Shown: positions 1 through 8,994, numbered from the stretch's first letter. The stretch: DNA of 64,000 nucleotides from an uncultured Collinsella sp. (GCA_900542315.1 UQMV01000005.1:1-64000), one strand, 5' to 3'. Numbers and translations: made by a program. Notes: generated by a model from the sequence alone, not told the origin.

Positions 1-18
1 CGTAGCGGGTGGTTTAAA

Positions 19-39
19 GCTGGCCGCTGCGCGGCCAGC
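19..39. repeat. Short GC-rich hairpin at window edge
   Basis: A 9-bp perfect inverted repeat, GCTGGCCGC and GCGGCCAGC, is separated by three bases. It may terminate a gene lying outside the window. Apart from this hairpin and the terminator beside it, I see nothing in bases 1-105. Confidence 0.45.
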
Positions 40-58
40 AGACTAAAGTCTTGAACTA

Positions 59-95
59 AAAAGGGGCGCTGACTGAGATAGTCAGCGCCCCTTTT
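59..95. terminator. Bidirectional intrinsic terminator after livF
   Basis: A 16-bp perfect palindrome (AAAAGGGGCGCTGACT and its complement, five-base loop) has A-runs on one side and T-runs on the other, so it can terminate on both strands. It lies 11 bp beyond the livF stop codon and ends the liv operon. Confidence 0.9.
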
Positions 96-105
96 GTTAG
101 GTGGG

Positions 106-819
106 TTAGCCTCCGAGGTAGGCTTTGCGGACGTTATCGTCGTGCAGGAGCTCTTGGCCGGTGCCGGTCATGGTGATCTTGCCGGTCTCGAGCACGTAGC
201 CGCGCGTGGCGATGGAAAGCGCCATCTGCGCGTTTTGCTCAACCAGAAGCACCGTGGTGCCGGCCTTGTGCAGGTCCTCGACAATCTGGAAGATCTGTTC
301 GATCAGAATCGGCGCCAGACCCATGGAAGGTTCGTCGAGCATAAGCAGTTTGGGGTTACTCATAAGGGCGCGCCCCATAACGAGCATCTGCTGCTCGCCG
401 CCTGAAAGGGTGCCGGCGACCTGGCGACGACGTTCCTTTAGGCGCGGGAACTGCTCGTAGACGCGCTCCAGGCCCGGAGCCACCGTGGACTTGGGCTGCG
501 TATAGGCACCCATCTCCAGGTTCTCCTCAACCGTCATCTGCAAAAAGGCGCGACGACCCTCGGGAACCTGGGCCAAGCCCTTACCCACCAGCTTGTCGGC
601 AGGCGTATGGGTAATGTCCTCGCCCATAAACTTGATGGAGCCGGTCTTGGAGCGCAGCAGGCCCGAGACGGTCTTGAGCGTTGTGGACTTGCCGGCACCG
701 TTGGCACCGATCAGGGCCACGATCTCGCCCTCGTTAACGTTAAAGGAGATGTCCTTGATGGCGTGGATGGCGCCGTACCAGACGTTGATGTTGTAGACGG
801 AAAGCATCGGCTCTGCCAT
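106..819 (-). CDS. livF: Branched-chain amino-acid ABC transporter ATPase LivF
   Basis: This is one of the two ATPases that power uptake of leucine, isoleucine and valine by a LIV-type ABC importer. The 237-residue protein has the normal family length. Visible motifs are Walker A GANGAGKST (about residues 38-46), signature LSGGEQQ (138-144) and Walker B LMLDEP (about 159-164). It is the last gene of a minus-strand operon and follows livG with no gap (livG stop at 820, livF start at 819), which implies translational coupling. A strong terminator follows. Substrate preference within the LIV/HAAT class cannot be read from the sequence. Confidence 0.96.
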   Translation of the reverse strand: MAEPMLSVYNINVWYGAIHAIKDISFNVNEGEIVALIGANGAGKSTTLKTVSGLLRSKTGSIKFMGEDITHTPADKLVGKGLAQVPEGRRAFLQMTVEENLEMGAYTQPKSTVAPGLERVYEQFPRLKERRRQVAGTLSGGEQQMLVMGRALMSNPKLLMLDEPSMGLAPILIEQIFQIVEDLHKAGTTVLLVEQNAQMALSIATRGYVLETGKITMTGTGQELLHDDNVRKAYLGG

Positions 820-1680
820 TTAGTTCTCCCCCTTATCCTGCTTACCCAGATATGCCTCGATAACGGCGTCGTTGTTCTGGATTTCCTCTGCCGTGCCCTT
901 GGCGATAACCTTACCAAAGTTAAGCACGCAGATGCCCTCGCAGATGTTCATGACGAGCGACATGTCGTGCTCGATAAGCATGATGGCGATGCCGAAGGTG
1001 TCGCGGATCTTGACGATGTTCGCCATGAGCTCTGCGGTCTCGGACGGGTTCATGCCGGCGGCAGGCTCGTCGAGCAGCAGCAGCTTGGGGTTGGTGGCAA
1101 GCGCGCGGACGATTTCCAGACGACGCTGAGCGCCGTAAGGAAGCGAGCCGGCCTGTTCATTTGCCAGGTGCTCCATGTCAAAAATGGACAGCAGCTCCAT
1201 GGCGCGCTCGTGGGCGGCCTTCTCGTGCTTCCAATACGTCGGCAGGCGCAGCACGCCCTCAAAGCCGGAGTAGCGCTCCTGGTTGTGCAGGCCGACCTTA
1301 ACGTTGTCCTCCACCGTCATGGTGTTGAACAGGCGGATGTTCTGGAACGTACGGGCAATACCCATGCGGTTGACCTGGTAGACCGACTTGCCCGAAGTGT
1401 CCTCACCGTCGAGCAGGATGGTGCCGTGCGTAGGCTGGTACACCTTGGTGAGCAGGTTGAAGACCGTGGTCTTGCCGGCACCGTTGGGGCCGATGAGACC
1501 GGCGATCTCGGTCTTGCCGATGGTTAGGCTAAAGTCGTCTACCGCCTTAAGGCCGCCGAATTCAATGCCCAGGTGGATGCACTCGAGCGCCGGGCGCTGG
1601 CCCAAGTCGCGGTCGGGAACGATGGCGCCAGAAGGATACGGGACCATCTTGCCCTTGTTGAACTCAAACTTACTGGGCAT
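820..1680 (-). CDS. livG: Branched-chain amino-acid ABC transporter ATPase LivG
   Basis: This is the partner ATPase of LivF, 286 residues. Walker A is GPNGAGKTT (about residues 64-72), the LivG-type signature loop is LPYGAQRRLE, and Walker B is LLLLDEPAAG. A longer in-frame start exists at 1707, but ATG at 1680 is preferred. It follows an AAGGAGGT ribosome binding site at correct spacing, and the extra N-terminal residues do not look family-like. The start lies inside the end of livM (11-bp overlap), so the two are probably translationally coupled. The protein acts on the cytoplasmic face of the LivHM permease. Confidence 0.96.
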   Translation of the reverse strand: MPSKFEFNKGKMVPYPSGAIVPDRDLGQRPALECIHLGIEFGGLKAVDDFSLTIGKTEIAGLIGPNGAGKTTVFNLLTKVYQPTHGTILLDGEDTSGKSVYQVNRMGIARTFQNIRLFNTMTVEDNVKVGLHNQERYSGFEGVLRLPTYWKHEKAAHERAMELLSIFDMEHLANEQAGSLPYGAQRRLEIVRALATNPKLLLLDEPAAGMNPSETAELMANIVKIRDTFGIAIMLIEHDMSLVMNICEGICVLNFGKVIAKGTAEEIQNNDAVIEAYLGKQDKGEN

Positions 1681-2758
1681 CGGCTGCCACCTCCTTCTTG
1701 GAAGCAAAGCGGTCCTTAATGCGTGCGAAGAACGCCTTGAGCTGTGGGTTGTTGGTAAAGACCATGACCAGAATCAATACGATGGCGTAGATGAGCATGC
1801 GGTAGTCCGAGAACTGACGGAGCAGCTCGGGGAGCACCGTGAGCAGCGCCGCGGCGATAACGGAGCCGCGCATGTTGCCCAGGCCGCCCAGGACCACGAA
1901 CACCAGAATGAGGATGGACGTATTGAAGTCGAACTTAGTAGCGGAAAGCTGCGAGAAGTTACCGCCGAACAGAGCTCCGGCAGCACCGGCGAGGGCAGCG
2001 GAAACCACGAAGGCGATCATGCGGTACTGGGTGACGGAGATGCCCACAGACTCGGCAGCGATCTTGTTGTCGCGCACGGCAATAATGGCACGACCGGTAC
2101 GGCTGCGAACCAGGTTGAGCACAATCACGAGCGCGACCATAACCAGGATTGCGCCGGCAAGGAAGGTCGAATAGGTCGACACGCCCGATGCGCCCTGCGC
2201 GCCCTTGATGATGGCGGTGCCGTCCTCGAGCAGGTGCAGGTCGTCGATCGTGGAGTTACCCGTGATGTTAAAGATCACATGCAGGCCGCGGGAATCGACG
2301 CCCACAATGAGACAGGTGACGACCTCTTTGATAATCTCGCCAAAAGCGAGGGTCACGATGGCCAGATAGTCGCCGCTCAGGCGCAGGACCGGAATACCGA
2401 TCAAGAAGCCCAAGATGGCAGCGGCGATAGCGCCGACCACAATGCTGATGATCAGACGCATCGGATCGGACGGAACGGTGCTCTCCAGCGCGACGGCAGT
2501 GACGATGCCCGTATAGGCACCGACGCTCATAAAGCCCGCGTGGCCCAGCGACAAGTCGCCCGCAATGCCGACGACAAGGTTAAGGGAGATGGCCATGACG
2601 ATATAGGCCGTGATGGGAACCAGCTGACCGGCAATCATGCGCGGGATCATGTGGTTAGACTGCATAAAGAACACGATGGCAAACGCCACAAGGCACATGG
2701 CGTACGTAACAAAGTCGTGACGCGTCTGCTTGTCTTTAAGAAACTTCATAACGCTCAC
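1670..2758 (-). CDS. livM: Branched-chain amino-acid ABC transporter permease LivM
   Basis: This is a polytopic permease subunit of 362 residues. It has the LivM hallmarks: an N-terminal run of hydrophobic helices, the GDLSLGHAGF segment near residue 70, and the conserved region around LRLSGDYLAIVTLAFGEI. It forms the membrane channel together with LivH. The gene overlaps livG by 11 bp and begins directly after livH (livH stop at 2759, livM ATG at 2758). Length and motifs agree with the family, with no sign of damage. Confidence 0.95.
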   Translation of the reverse strand: MSVMKFLKDKQTRHDFVTYAMCLVAFAIVFFMQSNHMIPRMIAGQLVPITAYIVMAISLNLVVGIAGDLSLGHAGFMSVGAYTGIVTAVALESTVPSDPMRLIISIVVGAIAAAILGFLIGIPVLRLSGDYLAIVTLAFGEIIKEVVTCLIVGVDSRGLHVIFNITGNSTIDDLHLLEDGTAIIKGAQGASGVSTYSTFLAGAILVMVALVIVLNLVRSRTGRAIIAVRDNKIAAESVGISVTQYRMIAFVVSAALAGAAGALFGGNFSQLSATKFDFNTSILILVFVVLGGLGNMRGSVIAAALLTVLPELLRQFSDYRMLIYAIVLILVMVFTNNPQLKAFFARIKDRFASKKEVAADAQ

Positions 2759-3640
2759 CTACACCTTCTCGGGGACGTACTTGCCCAAGAGGCCGGCAGG
2801 CTTGACGAGCAGGACGATGATCAGAACACCAAAGACGATGGAGTTGGCAAGGCTCGTGGAAATGTAGGCCTGCGCCATTGCCTCGATGATGCCGATGAGA
2901 ATGCCACCGACAAAGGCACCGGGGATGGAGCCGATGCCGCCGAAGACGGCGGCGTCGAAGGCCTTGATGCCAGGCATAGCACCCGTCGTGGGCTGCAGGA
3001 CCGGCGAGTAGGAGCACAGCAGCACGCCGGCGATGGCGGCAAGGGCAGAGCCGATGGCAAACGTCATCGAGATGGTGCGGTTGACGTTGATGCCCATCAG
3101 CTGAGCGGCAGCTTTGTCCTCGGACACGGCGCGCATGGCTTTGCCCATCTTGGTCTTACCTGTAAAGAACATCAGGCCGGCCATGATAACCAGGCAGGCG
3201 ACGATGGTGACGAGCGAGACGGCGCTTACGTTGAACTTGGCCAAGAACTCCGGCACCTGGAAGGTGACGAGCGAAGTGAAGTTCTTGGGCGTGGCGCCCC
3301 ACAGAAGCTGCGCGGCATTCTGCAGGAAGTAAGACACGCCGATGGCCGTGATCAGAACGGCCAGCGGGCCTGCTTGGCGCAGCGGCTTATAGGCCAGACC
3401 CTCAATGAGAACACCGAGAACCGTGCAGACCACACAAGAGAGAACTACAGATGCCCAGCCCGGGAGGCCGAGATACGACGTGGCGCAGAACGAGACATAG
3501 GCACCGACCATGATGACGTCGCCGTGAGCGAAGTTCAGCATCTTGGCGATACCGTAGACCATGGTGTAGCCCAACGCGATGATGGCGTAGACGCTACCCA
3601 TGGACAGGCCGTTGACCAGGTATTGGATAAAGACCGTCAT
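2759..3640 (-). CDS. livH: Branched-chain amino-acid ABC transporter permease LivH
   Basis: This is the second permease subunit, 293 residues from the preferred start. It shows LivH features: LVNGLSMGSVYAIIALGYTM at the N-terminus and the NFAHGDVIM segment. ATG at 3640 is chosen because AAGGGGG lies about 10 bases upstream. An ATG at 3649 would sit almost on top of that site, and the open frame up to 3733 adds non-family residues. Two hairpins separate it from livK1, which suggests that the abundant binding protein is made in excess over the permease. Confidence 0.95.
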   Translation of the reverse strand: MTVFIQYLVNGLSMGSVYAIIALGYTMVYGIAKMLNFAHGDVIMVGAYVSFCATSYLGLPGWASVVLSCVVCTVLGVLIEGLAYKPLRQAGPLAVLITAIGVSYFLQNAAQLLWGATPKNFTSLVTFQVPEFLAKFNVSAVSLVTIVACLVIMAGLMFFTGKTKMGKAMRAVSEDKAAAQLMGINVNRTISMTFAIGSALAAIAGVLLCSYSPVLQPTTGAMPGIKAFDAAVFGGIGSIPGAFVGGILIGIIEAMAQAYISTSLANSIVFGVLIIVLLVKPAGLLGKYVPEKV

Positions 3641-3686
3641 GTTCCACATCCCCCTTTCGAATAGGTTTCCAGTTGATGTATGAAAC

Positions 3687-3748
3687 AGGGACGTTACATC
3701 GTCCCTAGATACCAAGCAAGCAGGGAAGGCCAAAACCTCCCCTGCTTG
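3687..3748 (-). terminator. Two hairpins between livK1 and livH (partial attenuation)
   Basis: The first hairpin pairs AGGGACG with CGTCCCT (3687-3706). The second pairs CAAGCAGGG with CCCTGCTTG (3717-3748), extended past a mismatch. No long U-run follows. Such intercistronic hairpins after a binding-protein gene usually protect its mRNA or terminate partially, leaving less transcript for the permease genes. Confidence 0.6.
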
Positions 3749-3779
3749 GGATCAAAACCGCTCTATGTAAGGCGGCCTA

Positions 3780-4967
3780 TTAGGCCTGTACGTACTTGCC
3801 GTCGGTGATGACGTACGCCGTGGGCTCCTTCTGGACCTGGCCCTTATCGTTCCAGGTGAGCTTGCCGGTCAGACCGTCAACGGTAATCTTGAGCATAGCC
3901 TTGGACAGCTTCTCGGCGACCTCGGTCGGGTCGGCGTCGACACCAAGACCGGCCTCCTTGACGGCCTCGGCCACCGCGTGCACGCCGTCGTAGGCGTCGG
4001 CGGCAAACTGGTCGGGAGTATCGCCGTACTTATCCTTGTAGGCGTTGACGAAGTCGGCGTTCTTCTCGTCGTCGGCGGAGAACGGGGTCATGAGCAGCAG
4101 ACCCTCGGCAAGAGAGGTGTCGAAGCCCTCAACGCCCAAGATGCCGTCCATGCCGTCGCAGCCCATCATCTTGACGTCGTAGCCCATGTCCTTGGCGTTC
4201 TTGAGCAGGACGGACGCCGGCGTGTAGTAGATCGGCGCAAAGATCATGGTGGCGCCGGCCTGCTTGGCCTTGGTCAGCTGGTTGGTAAAGCTCGTGGCGG
4301 AGTCGTCCTTAAAGGTCTCCTCGTCGACAATCTCGAGCTTGGACTCAGCGGCCTGGGCCTTAAAGGAATCTGCGATGCCCGAAGAATAGGCGTCGCCAGA
4401 GTTATAGAACAGCACGAACTTCTCGTCCGCATACTTCTGCGCCAGGAACTTGGCAGCGTTGACACCCTGGTTGGGGTCGGTGAAGCAAACCTGGAAGACG
4501 CAATCCTTGCCGTCAGTGACGTCCTCGGAGGACGCGGACGGGGTGATCATGAACGTCTTGGGGTCGTTACCGCACTCTGCGGCAACGGCAACCGACGCAC
4601 CCGTGGTGGTCGGACCGACGAGGGCCTGCATGCCCCAGTCGAGCAGGGTGTTGAAGGCGTTGACGGCCTTCTCGCCGTCGGCCTGGTCATCCTCGGCCTT
4701 GCTGGCAAGCGGCAGATCCTTGGTCGAGAAATCCTTGCAGCCAAGCTCGACACCCTGGGTAACGGACTTGCCGTAGGACGCGTTGGCGCCGGTCAGCGGT
4801 CCGATGGTGCCGATCTTAAAGGAACCGTCGGCCGACGCGGAACCGCTGTCGCCGCCGTTGGAGGAGCAGCCAGCTAGAATGGACATCGCCCCCAGACCTG
4901 CTGCGCTCGCGATAACGCTCCTGCGATTCATAACAGGGTTCAATGACTTACCGGTGAGGCTCGACAT
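3780..4967 (-). CDS. Branched-chain amino-acid binding lipoprotein (LivK paralogue 1)
   Basis: This is a periplasmic-binding-protein-fold substrate receptor of 395 residues for the adjacent LivHMGF importer. The N-terminus carries a twin-arginine-like NRRSVI followed by a hydrophobic stretch and lipobox LAGC, so it is probably an exported, lipid-anchored protein. The mature part shows LivJ/LivK features such as KIGTIGPLTGANASYG. ATG at 4967 follows GAGAGGAG at good spacing. It is closely related to the protein encoded just upstream (5237-6403), with long near-identical stretches including FSADDEKNADFV and LAEGLLLMTPF. Whether the two differ in ligand is unknown. Confidence 0.92.
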   Translation of the reverse strand: MSSLTGKSLNPVMNRRSVIASAAGLGAMSILAGCSSNGGDSGSASADGSFKIGTIGPLTGANASYGKSVTQGVELGCKDFSTKDLPLASKAEDDQADGEKAVNAFNTLLDWGMQALVGPTTTGASVAVAAECGNDPKTFMITPSASSEDVTDGKDCVFQVCFTDPNQGVNAAKFLAQKYADEKFVLFYNSGDAYSSGIADSFKAQAAESKLEIVDEETFKDDSATSFTNQLTKAKQAGATMIFAPIYYTPASVLLKNAKDMGYDVKMMGCDGMDGILGVEGFDTSLAEGLLLMTPFSADDEKNADFVNAYKDKYGDTPDQFAADAYDGVHAVAEAVKEAGLGVDADPTEVAEKLSKAMLKITVDGLTGKLTWNDKGQVQKEPTAYVITDGKYVQA

Positions 4968-5061
4968 GCGGCTCTCCTCTCAAATCTCGTCGGGTTTCGG
5001 TTGCCCGACAGGCCATCCTTCGCCGTGTTCGGCGTTCGCAAAATAGTAGACGCTTTAGTTG

Positions 5062-5090
5062 AGAAAAGTGGCGATTATTTCAACTTTTCT
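5062..5090. promoter_or_regulatory. Inverted repeat upstream of livK1
   Basis: An 8-bp perfect inverted repeat AGAAAAGT / ACTTTTCT has a 13-bp spacer. It lies in the AT-rich 269-bp gap ahead of livK1, inside the only stretch that could hold the livK1 promoter. On the minus strand a TTGAAA lies between the arms. It may be an operator, but no regulator can be named. Confidence 0.35.
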
Positions 5091-5204
5091 TTTGTTTTGT
5101 CCATTTATCCATATTTGTGCGTATTCCTATCGGTTTATGCAGTTTAGCCACTTTATTGTGTGAAAGTAATGTTTCTGTTCTGTTACAAGCGCCCTTGCCC
5201 TGAA

Positions 5205-5230
5205 TAAAACGACCCCACCGGTCTCGTTAT
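5205..5230 (-). terminator. Weak hairpin after livK2
   Basis: On the minus strand AACGAGACC can pair imperfectly with GGTGGGGTCGTT, followed by TTAT, shortly after the livK2 stop codon. This suggests that livK2 and livK1 are separate or partly separate transcripts. Confidence 0.4.
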
Positions 5231-5236
5231 ATGCAC

Positions 5237-6403
5237 TTAGGCGGAGATGTACTTGCCGTCCTGAATCACATAGGCCGTAGCGGGCTTTTCGACCTGGCCC
5301 TCGTCGTTCCACGTGAGCTCGCCCGTCAGGCCCTCAATCTTGATCTTGCGCATGGCCTTGGCAAGATCGTCGGCAATGTCGGCACCATCGGCCGTAATAT
5401 CGATGCCCGCCTTGTCGATGGCCTCGACGATGGCGTGGACGCAATCGTAGGCGTCGGCGGCAAACTGGTTGGGCGTCTCGTCGTAGGCATCCTTATAGGC
5501 CTTGACGAAGTCGGCGTTCTTCTCGTCGTCGGCGGAGAACGGCGTCATGAGCAGCACGCCCTCGGCAAGAGAGGTATCGAAGCCTTCCACAGAGAGCAGG
5601 CCATCCATGCCGTCGGTGCCCATGAGGGTCATGTCGTAGCCCATGTCCTTGGCGTTCTTGAGCAGGACGGACGCCGGCGCGTAATAGATCGGGGCAAAGA
5701 TAAGCGTGGCGCCGGCCTCCTTGGCCTTGGTGAGCTGGTTGGTAAAGCTCGTGGAAGAGTCGTCCTTAAAGGTCTCGGTATCGACGATGTCGAGCTTGGA
5801 CGCCTTGGCCTGCTCGGCAAAAGCGTCGGCAACGCCCGAGCTATACGTATCGCCGGAGTTGTAGAACAGGGCGATCTTGGCGTCTGCATACTTCTCGGCC
5901 AAGAACTTCGCCGCACTCGTGCCCATGGTGGGGTCGGTAAAGCAAACCTGGAAAACCGTGGTCTTGTCCTTGGTGACGTCGAGGGACGAAGCAGAAGGCG
6001 TGACCATGAGCATATCGTCGGTGATCGCGCCCGAGACGGCGACGGCAGCACCGGTCGTTACGGGGCCGACGAGCGCCTGCATGCCCCAGTCGCACAGGGT
6101 ATTGAAGGCGTTGACGGCCTTCTCGCCGTCGGCGACGTCGTCCTCGGACTTAAGCGAGAGCTTGAGGTCCTTGGTCGAGAAATCCTTGACGGCGAGCTTG
6201 GCGCCCTTCTCGACCGAAACGCCATAGGTTGCCGCGGCACCGGTCAGAGGGCCGATGACACCGATCTTAAATGCGCCGTCTTCATCGGCGGAGCCGCCAT
6301 CCGAGCCACCCGAGGAGCAGCCGGCAAGCGCCGCGGTGCTGCCGAACGCCGCGGCGCCGGCGAGAAAGTTCCTACGGCTGAGCGTGCTGTTGATGTTGAA
6401 CAT
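5237..6403 (-). CDS. Branched-chain amino-acid binding lipoprotein (LivK paralogue 2)
   Basis: This is a second substrate-binding lipoprotein, 388 residues, tandem with the paralogue at 3780-4967. Its signal is a clearer twin-arginine type: LSRRNFLAG followed by a hydrophobic stretch and lipobox LAGC. Export of a folded lipoprotein by Tat is therefore plausible. ATG at 6403 is preferred over the 66-base-longer frame because AAGGGGG lies five bases upstream. The mature domain (KIGVIGPLTGAAATYG onward) matches the LivK family end to end. The tandem pair probably arose by local duplication and may widen the ligand range of one permease. Confidence 0.92.
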   Translation of the reverse strand: MFNINSTLSRRNFLAGAAAFGSTAALAGCSSGGSDGGSADEDGAFKIGVIGPLTGAAATYGVSVEKGAKLAVKDFSTKDLKLSLKSEDDVADGEKAVNAFNTLCDWGMQALVGPVTTGAAVAVSGAITDDMLMVTPSASSLDVTKDKTTVFQVCFTDPTMGTSAAKFLAEKYADAKIALFYNSGDTYSSGVADAFAEQAKASKLDIVDTETFKDDSSTSFTNQLTKAKEAGATLIFAPIYYAPASVLLKNAKDMGYDMTLMGTDGMDGLLSVEGFDTSLAEGVLLMTPFSADDEKNADFVKAYKDAYDETPNQFAADAYDCVHAIVEAIDKAGIDITADGADIADDLAKAMRKIKIEGLTGELTWNDEGQVEKPATAYVIQDGKYISA

Positions 6404-6653
6404 GGTGTCCCCCTTTTCGCTGGCCGCAGTGCGGCCGTCTTGCGGTACGGGGCAAACCTTATGGCGCAAACGTTGACAGTTTGTTACGGAGTTCCGTTTG
6501 TAGCGAGCATGTTTCCAATGTTTCCGCAGCGTTTCGGGGGTGCCGTTTTGCGCGACTCCTGTTGCCTGGCGAGCACGCGCCCTCGGTTCACGCTAGAATG
6601 CACTCAACCTTTAAGCGGTTAATCCATCCATGAGATGCACGAAGGAGCTATCT
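6404..6653. other. Divergent intergenic region, livK2 / hom
   Basis: This 250-bp gap holds the divergent control regions of livK2 and hom. On the plus strand TAGAAT (6594-6599) is a reasonable -10 element for hom, but I see no good -35 at the right distance. No leader peptide or riboswitch is recognised. Confidence 0.35.
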
Positions 6654-7997
6654 ATGAGCGAACCCCTGCGCACCGTGAACGTCGGTCTGATCGGTCTGGG
6701 AACCGTCGGCGGCGGCGTGGCCCGTCTGATCAAGAGCCACCACGATGAGTACCTGGCCGCCTACGGCATCGACCTTAAGCTGACCCGCGCCTGCGCGCTT
6801 GCCTGGGAGCAGGCCGAGGCAGCCGGTATTGAGCGCGAGGCCTTTACGAGCGACTGGCACGACGTCGTCACCGACCCCGCCGTCGATATCGTCGTCGAGC
6901 TCATCGGCGGCGAACACCCCGCGACCGAAATCTTCACTACCGCCTTCGAGAACGGCAAGCACGTCGTTTCTGCCAACAAGGCCCTGCTGGGCCGTCATGT
7001 CGAGACACTCGCCGAGAAGGCGCGCGCGTGCGGCGTGCAGATTAAGTGCGAGGCCAGCTGCGGCGGTGGCATCCCCATCGTGAGCACGCTCGAGCACGAC
7101 CTGGTGGGCAGCAAGATCCTGACCATCGCCGGCATTCTCAACGGCACCACCAACTACATCCTGTCGCGCATGGACGCCGAGGGCGCCGATTACGCCGACG
7201 TGCTTGCCGACGCGCAGGCCAAGGGCTATGCCGAGGCCGACCCGTCCGCCGACGTCGACGGCTTCGATGCCGCCAGCAAGACGGCAATCCTCGCCTCCAT
7301 CGGTTTTGGCACCCGCGTTACCACCGACGATGTGTACCAGCAGGGTATCCGTACCATCGGCGCCGAGGACATCGCCCAGGCCCGCGAGCTCGGCTACACC
7401 ATTAAGCTGCTCGGCATCGCCCGCAATACCGACGCCGGCGTCGACGTCCGCGTTCATCCCACGCTGATCCCCGCCGACCACATGCTTGCCAAGGTCAACG
7501 GCGCCATGAACGCTGTCTACGTGGTAGGCGACGCCGTGGGCGAGACCATGTTCTACGGTGCCGGCGCAGGCTCCTTCCCCACCGCGAGCGCCGTCGTGGG
7601 CGATATCCTGTCGCTCTCCGAGCAGATCAGCCGCGGCGTAGCTCCGCTGCCCGAGATTGAGCCCTATGGCCACAACCTCGCCTTTAAGCCCATGGACGAG
7701 CTCCAGACCAAGTACTATGTGCGCCTGAAGGTCGCCGACCGCGTGGGCGCCCTGTCCGAGACGGTCGACATCTTTGCCAAGCACAACATCTCGATCTCGC
7801 TCATCAACCAGGTCGAGGACGGCAAGTCGGGCGTCAGCGATGCCTGCTCGGTCATCTTCCTGACGCACCGCGCGCTCGAGAAGGACGTCCAGGCTGCCGC
7901 CGCCGAGCTTGCCAGCGTCGACTGCGTGGCCGAGGTCGCCAACGTCCTGCGCATCGAGGACGTTGAGGCCTGGACCGAAGGCGTCATGGCGAACTAA
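6654..7997 (+). CDS. hom: Homoserine dehydrogenase
   Basis: This enzyme reduces aspartate semialdehyde to homoserine with NAD(P)H, the branch point to threonine and methionine. The 447-residue protein has an N-terminal Rossmann motif GLGTVGGG (residues 14-21), the SANKALLG segment, the catalytic-domain signature GILNGTTNYIL, and a C-terminal ACT domain beginning near YYVRLKVADRVGALSE. The ACT domain suggests feedback control by threonine or a related amino acid. ATG at 6654 follows GAAGGAG. The gene is monocistronic, with a terminator immediately downstream. Confidence 0.96.
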   Translation: MSEPLRTVNVGLIGLGTVGGGVARLIKSHHDEYLAAYGIDLKLTRACALAWEQAEAAGIEREAFTSDWHDVVTDPAVDIVVELIGGEHPATEIFTTAFENGKHVVSANKALLGRHVETLAEKARACGVQIKCEASCGGGIPIVSTLEHDLVGSKILTIAGILNGTTNYILSRMDAEGADYADVLADAQAKGYAEADPSADVDGFDAASKTAILASIGFGTRVTTDDVYQQGIRTIGAEDIAQARELGYTIKLLGIARNTDAGVDVRVHPTLIPADHMLAKVNGAMNAVYVVGDAVGETMFYGAGAGSFPTASAVVGDILSLSEQISRGVAPLPEIEPYGHNLAFKPMDELQTKYYVRLKVADRVGALSETVDIFAKHNISISLINQVEDGKSGVSDACSVIFLTHRALEKDVQAAAAELASVDCVAEVANVLRIEDVEAWTEGVMAN

Positions 7998-8027
7998 CCC
8001 AACGCACGCCTAGCAATACGCGCTTTG

Positions 8028-8064
8028 AGGGCTCCCGTCCGATGTGGGATGGGAGCCCTTTTGT
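8028..8064 (+). terminator. Intrinsic terminator after hom
   Basis: AGGGCTCCC and GGGAGCCCT form a 9-bp stem followed by TTTGT. It lies about 30 bases after the hom stop codon. Confidence 0.9.
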
Positions 8065-8112
8065 CTCCTGCCCTAAGCACAACGGCAGAGCGCATTTGCG
8101 CGAGCCGCTCAT

Positions 8113-8130
8113 CGGTAACGCGGGTTACCG
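8113..8130. promoter_or_regulatory. Palindrome upstream of SDR gene
   Basis: CGGTAAC and GTTACCG form a 7-bp perfect inverted repeat around GCGG. It lies about 82 bases before the SDR start codon, where an operator could sit. No regulator gene is adjacent, so this is a weak call. Confidence 0.35.
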
Positions 8131-8211
8131 TTCACCGATATGCAAACGCGGCCGATTCCGGCTACCGCTACGCTGTGCTGCGTACGTCCACCCCCGAAGA
8201 ATGGAGGCACC

Positions 8212-8961
8212 ATGTTGCTCGAGGGCAAGAAAGCAATCGTCACCGGAGGCACGCGCGGTATCGGCTATGCCATCGCCTGCCGTTTTATCGAGGAGGGTGC
8301 CACCGTCACCGTCTTTGGCTCGCGCCAGGAGACTGCCGATGCGGCCGTTGAGAAGCTGGCAGCCGTCTATCCCGACGCCAAGGTCTGGGGTCGTTCCTGC
8401 GACCTCACCTCGCTCGAGGCCGTGACTGAGGCCTTTACACAGGCTGCAGCCGATATGGGCGGTCTCGATACGGTCGTCAACAACGCCGGAATCTCCCAGC
8501 GCTCGCCCCTTTTGGACTATACAGCCGAGGAGTTCGCCAAAGTTATGGACCTCAACGTCGTCGCCGTCTTTAACGGCCACCAGGCTGCCGCCAAGATCAT
8601 GACCGAGGCAGGCCACGGCGGCACCATCACTACCACAAGCTCGATGGTCGCCAAGTACGGTCAGCCCTCCGGCGTCGGTTACCCCACGTCCAAGTTTGCC
8701 GTCAACGGCATGGTCCAGTCGCTCTCGCGCGATCTCGCCCCCATGGGTATTCGCGTCAACGCCGTCGCCCCAGGCGTAACCAAGACCGACATGGTCGCCA
8801 ACCTGCCCGAAGAGGTCATCAAGCCCATCATCGCCACCATCCCGCTCGGCCGCATGGGCGAGCCCGAGGACGTCGCCAACGCCTTCGTTTTCCTAGCGAG
8901 CGACATGTCATCCTATGTCACGGGCGCCGTGCTCCCCGTCGACGGAGCCGCCCGCTCCTAA
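8212..8961 (+). CDS. SDR-family oxidoreductase, FabG-like
   Basis: This is a classical short-chain dehydrogenase/reductase of 249 residues. Family features are the nucleotide-binding TGGTRGIG (residues 11-18), NNAG, a serine in TTTSSMV, and YPTSK, which supplies the catalytic Tyr and Lys. The tail ends VTGAVLPVDGA, as in 3-oxoacyl-ACP reductases and related alcohol dehydrogenases. ATG at 8212 follows GGAGG; longer in-frame starts lack a binding site. It stands alone, not in a fatty-acid operon, so substrate is uncertain. A hydroxysteroid or sugar-alcohol dehydrogenase is an alternative to FabG. Confidence 0.9.
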   Translation: MLLEGKKAIVTGGTRGIGYAIACRFIEEGATVTVFGSRQETADAAVEKLAAVYPDAKVWGRSCDLTSLEAVTEAFTQAAADMGGLDTVVNNAGISQRSPLLDYTAEEFAKVMDLNVVAVFNGHQAAAKIMTEAGHGGTITTTSSMVAKYGQPSGVGYPTSKFAVNGMVQSLSRDLAPMGIRVNAVAPGVTKTDMVANLPEEVIKPIIATIPLGRMGEPEDVANAFVFLASDMSSYVTGAVLPVDGAARS

Positions 8962-8994
8962 AGGTCGCAAGCCACGACTTCGGACCTCAACGCA

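Noticed and set aside
1388..3664. A 758-codon plus-strand frame across livG, livM and livH
   Set aside because: Its product is an Asp/His/Gly-rich repetitive shadow of three convincing genes on the minus strand.
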